Positions 55,210-64,000 of a stretch of 64,000 nucleotides of DNA are shown here, one piece after another. Each line of letters begins with the position of its first letter. Position 1 is the stretch's first letter. The notes under the pieces are model-generated. The model was not told the DNA's origin. It was given only the letters and a program-made list of their open reading frames with translations, and did no database searches. The DNA is from Marsupella aquatica (taxonomy: Eukaryota; Marchantiophyta), in NCBI GenBank assembly GCA_973895155.1, contig OZ316891.1, positions 28,706,001-28,770,000 on the forward strand, in the 5' to 3' direction. A program made the position numbers and the translations under genes.

Positions 55210-56460
55210 GAAACTAGCTGAATTTACTAATATGGCCCCAAAACTACTTGAATTTGCTAACATGGCCCCAAAACTACTTGAATGTACTAACATGGCCCCC
55301 AGACTATCTGAATTTTACTAACATGGCCACTAAACTACTTGAGTTTAGTAAAAGAGTGCAACACAAACTTTCTTCAATCTTCAAACACTACAGATTTGCA
55401 AAATAGACTTTCAGCAGTTTGGTGGATGGGATACTTATGCCTGATTCCATGTGGCAAAGAAACATGGGATTAAAACCACTGAGTGTCATCTCCTCTTATT
55501 CCTATGTGTGGGTTGCCTTTCTTTATTGAGTTTTTGTTTTCAATTGACCAAAAACTCCTTGCAAGGCCATTAAATTAAAAGGTGAAGTTTTGCCCCAAAA
55601 TATTGAATGGACGGTGAAAATTTATGAAACCAGGAGAAAACTCAAAAACCAATTGGCAAAACTCTCATAAAACTCTCTAAAGCCCCAGTTATTTAATGAG
55701 AAAGTAGGTGATAGTGTTCATTTCCATTCCCCCTTTGACCCTGTTCTTGTAAAGGAGGTGGCACAAACGAGGTGTACCGCTTCAGGCACCATCACTTCGA
55801 CGAGGCTAACCCATGACCTGGTGGGGCTCACATCCACAGCTCCCTCCAGGCCATGGGTTGGCAAGCGTAACCCCCACATATTTTTCACACAAACTTTGAA
55901 ACCTTGACTCGGGGAGGCCAGCTGGCTGGCGATTATGAAACTTGGAACCCACTCTCCAGCTTGGCAAGGGGGTTACTGCTAGGGAAGATAAGGAAAAGAG
56001 AGAGGGATTTATTAACATTTTAAGAAGAAATCTGTGAAACCCCACAGAAAAGAAATAATCATTAACAACATTTGAACTCTCGACTTATGAATCTCAACTC
56101 TAATGAACTATCTTATAATCATTCAAGGCTAAATTCAGCTAGTTTTGGAACCAAGTCAGTAAATTGAACTAGTTTTGGGGTCATGTTACAAAAATTCAAG
56201 TAGTTTTAGGGACATGTTAGCAAATTCAAGAAGTTTCCAGGCCATAAATTCAGCTAGTTTTGGGGCCATGTTAGTAGATTCAGCTAGTTTTAGGGCCATG
56301 GTAGTAAATCCAAGTAGTTTTGGGGCCATGTTAGCAAATTCAAGAAGTTTCTGGGCCATGTTAGTAAATCCAGCTAGTTTTGGGGCCATGGTAGTAAGTT
56401 CGAGTAGTTTTGGGGTCAAGTCAGTAAATTGAACTAGTTTTGGGGTCATGTTAGTAAAAC
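55210..56460. mobile_element. Foldback-like element: inverted minisatellite arms
   Basis: Left arm 55210-55352 holds about 4.5 units of a roughly 31-33 bp repeat (CTACTTGAATTTRCTAACATGGCCCCAAAA). Right arm 56131-56460 holds about ten units of its complement (TTTTGGGGCCATGTTAGTAAATTCAAGTAG). The arms are in opposite orientation around a 780-bp centre without a gene. Inverted arms made of tandem repeats are the hallmark of foldback elements. No clear target duplication was found. Confidence 0.6.
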
Positions 56461-56647
56461 GCGGTTTCAAGGTTTAGGGTTTCTCTTCCTTCGAGAAAAG
56501 GAATCGAAAGGAAACGAAAGGAAACGAAAGGAAATGAGGGAAGTGGAATTAAGTGATGGATCACAGAGCGAAGGATATATACTCCCCAGGAGAGAGCGCG
56601 GAAGAGTGGCGACACAAATCTCTGTTGCCTTGGGAGGAGGATCAGGC

Positions 56648-59600
56648 ATGGCGCCCTCTGTTCCTTTCGCGAGAATGAATTCGATTCCAGCACATCCTGC
56701 AGGTACTGCTTGATTGTATCGCCCTTCGTGATTTCTTGGAGATTTGTTATTGCGTGATTGTATCACCCTTTGTGATTTCTCTGAGATTTGTTATCCGTCG
56801 TTCTGTTTATTGGCGGAAGTGAAGTTGGGATGCATTGGCTGTACGCAATTTGGGACTGCAATGCAATGCAATGCACTGCGGTCAGTTCATTCAATGGCAA
56901 TGTAATGTTTGAGCAGTTTTGCAATTGCTCTGCGTTGTGTGAAGGGATATGGTTGCCTTTCTGGATAAAGCTTAGCGTAGCTTGGATTGCGTTGGATATG
57001 GAAGGTTTGGGAGTAGTAGGAGTAGTCTCGTCTCCGGGGGCAGGGCGGCCTTTTGCACGCAGTTCTACGGGACTCGAATTTCTGTAGTTTACGATACTGC
57101 TTTTGGCCCCCGAGTTTATCGTTGCATTCATGGTACTCAGAAGTCTGCAAGGTCATTTGTTATGGTTATTGCAGAAGGAGCTATAGCCGGTTGTGCAATT
57201 CGGCCGTTGACTTGTTCCAGCGTCTCGTCTGATTCGACGAGACGGAGAGCAATTCAAAATCTCAGCTGGACAATGAAGACTGCGACTTCGCTTTGCCTCG
57301 TATCGCAGAATTCCAGGAGTTTTCCAACATCTGCGCCATATAGGTACTTCTTTTTCCTGATTCGTCGGATTCCCTTTTATGTGTTGCTACATCCGACTCT
57401 CCACAGGGATGCGAGAATCGCAAGCTGCAGTGTTCTCTGTCGGATTCAAGAGACGGTATGTGCGTGGTGGAGAGAATTAGGTTTCTGAAAAGGTCTAGCT
57501 AAGGCTTGGAAATTTAGAAGCATGAATAAGGAAAGCTGGCTGCGCAAGAACCTCCTGATATCAAAGACAAGAAATTGTTAGTCCGCAATTCTAACGTTGC
57601 TTACAAAATGTGGCTTTAATCGGAGTATAGGCGTTGTTTCCCCTTCCTCTCTCTTCGGAATTAAAACGTTCGATCCTCTCCCGAAGATCGCAGTGAACCC
57701 TTTATCGCCTGGTGATTTTTCTCGCATCCGTCACATCGTCTCATTTCGCCGGTTGACAAAATTGGCTCAATGGAAGAGTTGTGCCTGGAGCATTCTTTGC
57801 CCCTACTAACTAATTGCACAGCATGAGGGCTTACTATCGCTTCAGGTTCCTTATCCTACTAGCAGTACAATCAGTGATTTTCAACTCGTTCTTTTAAATC
57901 TGGGAACCGTACCTGTCCCCGATTGGCTTCATCAGGCGAGTTGCTTGTTATTAGTTAAGAGCGAACCTCCTATTGTTGTTCAGAATGATAAGGATACGAC
58001 TCAATGTTCCACAGCGATATGCTAACAAAACAATGGATCTATCTACCAGTGATGCCTCTACCAAGTTAAGTCAGCTCGAAAAGAAGTGGGAATTATCTGA
58101 TTTTTATGTCGCTTTCAAATGCAGTTCCGGGTGTGGGGTATTCAGAGCAGGCGCCTCGGAGACGTCAGGAGCAAGAGAATGCCACGTTTCTCCTTCGACT
58201 TGTGGTGGGGGATTCATTGGTTGGAAATTAGGTCATTTTCACTTGGGAATAAGCGGAAGAGATTATGATCCGAGGGTTCGCCCCGGTTGTAGAAAACACT
58301 CCAGGTTTGCTGCTAGAGATGGAACAACACCCTACTCATCGGACCTGGAATCACCTCAGCCCGCGGAGAAAGAGGACGGGTTGGACTTGGAGGAATCAGA
58401 GAGGAACTCAGTCTCGGCACAGCAAGACCCGAATGTGAAGTACATTGGCACAAACGCTAGTTCCCCGGAACAAGCTACTTTGTCGTCTTCTCCTTCCTCC
58501 TCTTCGTCATCGAAGCCGTTCCCTGGTAACAGTAGAAGAGCCAATGGGTCTCATCGATTCTCTGAACAACAACAAGCCCCGAAGGAGTTCCGTTCTAAAC
58601 CCTATAGAAATCGCCTCTTGGGCCTTTCAAAGATCGGGACGATCGTGAACGATGCAGCCGAGTCGTTTTTCAAGAGTGAGATCCGCCGGCGTATCTTTGT
58701 AACCGTTGTTTTAGTCATGGCGAGTCGTTTGGGATACTTTATGCCCATACCGGGCTTTGACCGTCGTTTCATGCCGGGAGACTATCTTGCTCTCGTTTCA
58801 GGAGCCGTAGGTAAGAACGCAAACGGGTTTTACTGAATCTGTACTGGAAGTAACTCGAATTCTGCAAATTTCAAGTGATTCAATGTTTATGGCTAGTGCT
58901 AATTGCTGGGAGGTGAGGTTAACTACGAAGTGCTTCATCTCCATGTCTCAATCTCTCTGATTGATGGCCTTATTAGGTCTAGGGTTTAAGCTGCCAGGCT
59001 TTAGAGCATCAGTTCAGGAAATTTAAGCTGTGTTATTCTTTGGATTGATCATACTTGTTCCGGGTTTGTCCTCAGAGGAATTAGGAGACCTGGTGTCTGA
59101 GCTGAAACTGGCAGTTTTTCAACTCGGCATCAGCCCCTACATTTTCTCGTCCATCATCATGCAGGTGCACCTATTCGTTTTACATCCAGTAGTTTTTCAG
59201 CTTCATTTAACGAGGCACGGTACAGTAATGGTATGGACAACCCCATGGACATTATAGTCGATGTCAACCTGATCTGAATCTGTTTGTGCAGGTTGCCACT
59301 CATGTTATTCCTAAATTGACTAAGTTGCGTAAGGAAGGCCTTGATGGGAACGAGAAGATTAAAAAATACACGTGAGATAAACCTCTCAAAGTCCATTCAG
59401 CAACTATCCGTATCGTAAAACGCTTGAAAATTTAGATACTTTCGTTGTTGCAAATCTTGCCCAAATCCCTCTAGATCAGCTAGTACTCCCCCGTATCTCA
59501 GGGTACTCTCTATTCATGCTTTCCCTAGTTGTTGGTGCTTTCCACGGAAATGCCTTGACGAGGAATGGGACTGCCTGTCATTCCTCATTCATGCAGGTGG

Positions 59601-62474
59601 TGGTTAGCATTGGCAATCGCGATTGCAGAGTCATTGGTAGTATCTTTCCATTCGAGTCAATACTCTGTCTACGGTGCTCAGAACAGGTATCCCGAATCAC
59701 TTTCATCGATGTTGGATCTAGGTCATTTGAACAGTGGTCGTCAGGCCAATTTTTAATAACCCCAAAATACTAGCAATTAGAATGAAGTAGCTCCGACACC
59801 TGACTACAGAGTTGCAAGTGTGCCAACTAAAAACGCAGTATTAGCCGGAAGGAAATTTGATTGTCGAACCTGGGTTAGGTTTCATGTACTAAAGGTTTCT
59901 ATGCCAATACATTGGCACATTGAGATCTGCCCAGGACTAGTGTGAGACTGAGAACCCTCTGGATTGGAATGGTGTAGTCTTGGCTATGTTATGGTTACAA
60001 CTGGGCTTTTGACGACTGGAGCCATGACAATTAACTGGATCTGCGAGAAGATCACGACGGCTGGCTTTGGTAAAATAAATTCCCTTAGATACAACCTCTT
60101 TTCAAGCATAATACTCCATTGGTATCTAGATTACTTCAATTCCTAAGCAACTAGGCCAAAGAAATTGCTTGCAGTGACCGTATGCGAATTGTGTTGCAGG
60201 ACAAGGATCCTCGTTGATTATCTGCATCAGTATCTTGACTGGCTACTCGGAGAATCTGTACAAGATGATTTCAAATTTATTAAGTAAATAAGTTTCACCT
60301 CGGACAACTTCCTGGTTCCTTTTGGTTCATGTTGCTACTTTTACTGTTACTTCCACATGGGTGAGCTGGTAACGGCTGCTGGTCTTTTCTCTGAAGAGGA
60401 CCAGCTTAGCCATAGCATTTGGTTCTCGCTGAGTGTCTAAATTTAGACAAATCAGTAAATAAATCTAAATTGTCAAATTTTTGAGCTATCTTCTGCGCTC
60501 CATACTGATCCCCTAGTTTTCTATGTTAATTTCAGATGGCACCTGCACCTGGGTTCCATTGGGTTTGTTTCTTGGGTGCTTTTTCCTCATCACAATGTGG
60601 GCAGTTATAGTTACTGAGGGTCGGCGAAAGGTCAAGCTGCAATACTATGATTTTGAACTTACTTCAAGTGCGGGGTAAATCTCTTTCGTTCATTGCAACG
60701 AGCCTGAATGCCCGTTCTTTGAATGTTGATAGAAATGATGACAAAAATCATCATTCATGATCATGATTTTGACATACATAAAATCTCGTCCTTTCCATCC
60801 ACATCAATTTTGGTGGGGCCCTAGAGTCATGGTCTAAAGGCTTCACTCTAGAAACCTAGACCGCAACTCTAGCTTCTCATCGCGGTTAGTTCTATAGATA
60901 TTTCTTATACAATTATGAAAGGGAAGCATTCAATCCTAAATATGAACAACCCTGCCATGCAAATAGTGTTCTCTCTGTTTCTGTGTTCTCCACAGTGGTT
61001 TCCTTGTATGAGGACCTTAGTAGTTTTGAACTGAGGAAATCTGCTAGATCTACTTCAACTAACATGCTTACGTCTCCAACATTCCAGAGGAAGCTCCGTC
61101 CTCCCTGAAGTTGAACCATACATCCCATTTAACATCAACCCTACTGGCATGCAACCTGTTCTCACTACGACATATTTGATGGCAGTGCCATCTCTTATTG
61201 CGGGGTAAGTCTTGCTTAATGTCTTTGGACTCCACATTTATCACCTGAGTTTTTCTGCGAGAGGTGCGATTTTTATCTTGGGAAGTGCAGATTTTATTGG
61301 TGACAGGTATATGACCGTGAATCATCACTTCCTTAATTTTCATTTTCGGGTTTTGCAGGCTCACAAACAATAGAACGGCGGTGATTATCAGGGACACTCT
61401 CAATCCATCTTATCCAACAGCACCAGGGGCGCAGCCATGGCTGTATTATTTACTGAATGCCATGTTCATATTTATCTTCAACGTGCTGGACATTGTAAGT
61501 CTGTCTATCAGGGACGTGCATTTCTGGGTTACTCCTTACTTGTGGATGAGTTTTATTGTTGTAGAGTGACTGAATCCTTCTTTTCAGAAAGGCGAGGTTT
61601 CACGAGACTGATCCGTGGCCGTTTGATAGATGGATACTCCCAAGGAGGTAGCTGACTACATGATGAAAATTGGGGCTCGGATACCTTCTATAAAACCTGG
61701 GCGCCGCACAATTGAATATCTAACCAAAGTGCAGGCATCTACTCGATTCTGGGGTAGGTGACTAATCTCTATGTTCCTTATTTAATTTTATTGTTCTATG
61801 TTGGATATGGCGCACGTGGGCTTTAGGGTTTTGATCAACAGTGTCGAAGGCTTCAACATCTCTCTATCTCATAAACTGTTCGAAGCATTAATTTTGTCAT
61901 TCATTGTCCAAACCAGGTAGAGGCTGTCTCCTCACTTCAGCTTCTCGTAGGAACCAATTGATTCAGTAGGCCAATCTTTGTGCACAAGTTCTCCGTGTTC
62001 GACTTGCTATTGATGACAATTGTGTTTGAATGTTTTCTTTCCTCTTGGGCTCGCTATTGATGACGATTGTGTTTTACGAATGTTTTCTTTTCCTCTTGCT
62101 AATTAAGCTATGCCCAGCTCTCTATTTGGTAGTTATGCCTCAATCGCAATATGTCGTGCAGGTGGGTTACTCTTGGCTCTTCTGGCCACTGTCTCAACTC
62201 TGGTGGACTACAGGTTTAGGTCTCTTCACCAAGGGGGAACAATTGGATTCACTTCAATGCTAATCATTGTAAGTTTATTGTTGAAACAATTCTTGTTGTC
62301 GTTTCTATACTTAGTCAATCGTTGTTTTCTCTTGCTCTCATTGGTTCAGTTTCCTCATGACAGATCCTCTTGCTTCCTATCCAGGTTGGTTCAATTGTAG
62401 AGCTACGAAGATCGTTTTTAGCCTATAATGTGATGCCATCTCTAAGCAAGGTGCTCAGACGATATGGAGTTTAA
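56648..62474 (+). CDS. SCY2: SecY-like plastid protein translocase subunit SCY2
   Basis: Fourteen exons: 56648-56702, 57088-57343, 58125-58810, 59076-59164, 59292-59371, 59597-59686, 59978-60069, 60200-60283, 60536-60674, 61088-61204, 61359-61494, 61630-61753, 62162-62268, 62385-62474. All have GT-AG borders and phases agree, giving 2145 nt and 714 residues. From exon 3 the protein follows SCY2 throughout: GYFMPIPGFDRRFMP, SELKLAVFQLGISP, LTKLRKEGLDGNEKIK, TGAMTINWICEKI, EVEPYIPFNINPTGMQPVL, MKIGARIPSIKPGRRTIEYLTKVQASTRFW, IVELRRSFLAYNVMPSLSKVLRRYGV. FDRR and PFNINPTGMQPV favour SCY2 over thylakoid SCY1. It should be a polytopic channel with about ten membrane segments, paired with SecA2/SecE2 in the plastid envelope. 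Exons 1-3 give a long Ser-rich N-terminus consistent with a transit peptide. Exons 1 and 2 are predicted from phase and splice signals only and are less certain. Confidence 0.92.
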
Positions 62475-64000
62475 AACTTGGTGTCTAATCTGAAACGCCT
62501 TCAGCAATTCAGCACGACGCTCCTCTCAGTCATACTCGACTGATTATTTCACACGGTGTGTCTCAATTCATCATGCAGTTCCCAATGTAAATGGATTTGT
62601 CAATCACTTGTTAAATGATCTGGATCGTGTTTGAGGAAGAATTGTCTGACTCGGTTCTTTGGTTTGCTCATCTGAAGGTGGAGTGGATAGAGCAATGGCT
62701 TTCGATTAAGAATTCTGATCCTCAAACTCTGGCATACTCTTAAGCTGTAAGCTAGGCCTGCCCTCTCAACAGTCCATTTGTTCCAATATGCTGTGTAATC
62801 AACCTTAGAAGCTGGGTCCCCGCGCTTCACATGAACTTTCACGCCAATAGCCCGAACTCCACGAAGATGCTTTAGAAGTACTAGGGTACAGGAGGTTTAG
62901 AGGAAGCTTAGGGAGTTCTGTACATTACTTGGTATCAAGAATATAGCTGTAGCTCCGATGAAATCCTCACTTGGTGGCGGGAAACCTTTTTGTTCTCAGC
63001 TCGATTTCCTGGCCTTGAACTACGAGTTCGACGGTGGTTGGACAAAATAGGGTTTCCCAGAGAGGTTTAGATTAAGTGCCATAATGTTAGATCTGAGCGG
63101 TATTTGACAAAAAATTGGTTCAAACTCGGTTCCGTCTTGACATTTGTTAGAGCTGGCGATGATGTCAGTTTGTAGAGGCTTTTCCATTGTCATAACCCAG
63201 ACCATCTGTGTCAGACATGACCTTTCATTGCAGTATACAACTGTTAGGAAAGTCCAGTCTGAGATTCTTAGAACTTGCTATCAAAGGTTTATGGTGCATC
63301 GTTTGAGACAAGGGAGGGCTGAGCAAAGTCATGGCGTTTGAAGAGGATATCAAAACAATTTGGTGTTCCTGTTGGGGCAATCCCTTACCCAAGCTGCCTA
63401 AGGGCAAGGTTCCAAGGGGCTGGGAGTGAGGAGTGCACATGTGTCAGCATGTTTGAGCCAATAAGATCACAGCCACTAAGATCACAGCTTTTCCAGGGAG
63501 TTGAGTGTACAAATACAGTAGTAGCGAGTATAATCTTCCTTCACAACCCCCTGCCCCTGTACAGTGAGTACAGTGCATTCTCATTGGCTCTAAAGTCAAA
63601 ACTCATTCACATACATGTATTTGGGGCCCAGGGGGTGTTTGAGGGGGTGATTGTACTCCCTGCCCCTGGGCCCATGGAACCTTACCACATCATGCATGTC
63701 TGGACAAGGAGAGTATATGACTAACTCTTTTAGGACAAAAGGAAGCCCTGATGGACCAGAACGTTTGACTAACAACTTGACAGGCTGTTGCAATCCGGAT
63801 GGACTTGTTTTAAAAAAATGGAATTCTAATAGTAGCTTTCCTTCGTGTAATGGTCACACTTTTGGGTCTAAATCTGCTAGCTCCATCTCAGCTGTGTGAG
63901 CAGGTGTTCATTCAAGCATCCATTCAAGCATCCATTCAAGCATCCATTTCCCTTCAAGATGATTACCCTTTCCAGAAATACCTTCAGGCACACCCCCTGG
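62475..64000. other. Region downstream of SCY2 without a recognised gene
   Basis: Presumed 3' UTR and intergenic sequence; frames are short and lack motifs. A perfect 11-bp inverted repeat GGGCCCAGGGG...CCCCTGGGCCC (about 63625-63674, loop about 28 bp) could form a hairpin. Confidence 0.5.
63909..63944 (+). repeat. 12-bp tandem repeat, three units
   Basis: CATTCAAGCATC three times without change (63909-63920, 63921-63932, 63933-63944). Confidence 0.9.

Noticed and set aside
56175-56432. 85-residue frame with an 11-residue repeat
   Set aside because: Direct translation of the minisatellite arm; no independent coding signal.
58125-62474. Thylakoid SCY1 or cytosolic Sec61
   Set aside because: PGFDRR, EVEPYIPFNINPTGMQPV and the LRRYGV C-terminus match SCY2; Sec61 lacks these.

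Overview
The window is nuclear DNA of a plant-lineage (streptophyte) eukaryote. It holds one intact host gene at the right end and about 55 kb of nested transposable elements to its left. The host gene (56648-62474, + strand) is SCY2, the SecY-type translocase subunit of the plastid envelope/inner membrane. Fourteen exons join in phase with GT-AG introns into one 714-residue frame. Introns, Ty1/copia and Ty3/gypsy elements, Mutator-like (MULE) transposases with SWIM zinc fingers and a retroelement-borne cytosine methyltransferase all fit a charophyte alga or early land plant. The species cannot be fixed from the sequence.

Layout. 1-3.5 kb: LTR-like remnant A (minus) with one ORF. 4010-18116: complete Ty3/gypsy element B (minus), 5-bp TSD TTTAG, two 4.0-kb LTRs, gag-pol between them, and an 882-codon ORF inside each LTR. 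19.05-28.2 kb: decayed Ty3/gypsy element G (plus) encoding a C5 cytosine methyltransferase upstream of RT/RNase H. MULE copy 1 (20230-26347, 10-bp TSD) is inserted into the methyltransferase. 28385-34577: Ty1/copia element (minus), 159-bp identical LTRs, TSD CATAT, sitting in the flank of MULE copy 2 (minus, about 28.34-40.06 kb). 40.2-44.1 kb: LTR-like element C (plus) with an ORF related to those of A and B. 44.27-45.05 kb: an ORF with a ParB-like DGNHR motif. 45.7-50.1 kb: MULE copy 3 (plus, decayed). 50.28-51.9 kb: gag-pol fragment E (minus). 52.1-53.7 kb: LTR fragment D (plus). 55.2-56.46 kb: foldback-like pair of inverted minisatellite arms ending about 190 bp upstream of the SCY2 start codon.

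Three themes stand out. First, LTR-resident ORFs in B, and apparently in A and C, share a domain (an 'LPW' motif followed by a conserved 150-200 residue block). A and B also have a coiled coil; I did not identify one in C. Second, most element families carry their own short motif, repeated in non-coding flanks and introns. The clearest case is a 15-bp palindrome TAGCG-N5-CGCTA in the three MULE copies, with centre CCNGG in copies 1 and 3 and ANNNT in copy 2. This resembles the element-specific motif recognition known for VANDAL/VANC MULEs, but is seen here across unrelated element types. Third, a retrotransposon carries its own DNA methyltransferase. Nearly all element ORFs are broken by a few in-frame stops, several of them C-to-T changes, so the elements are mostly recent but inactive.
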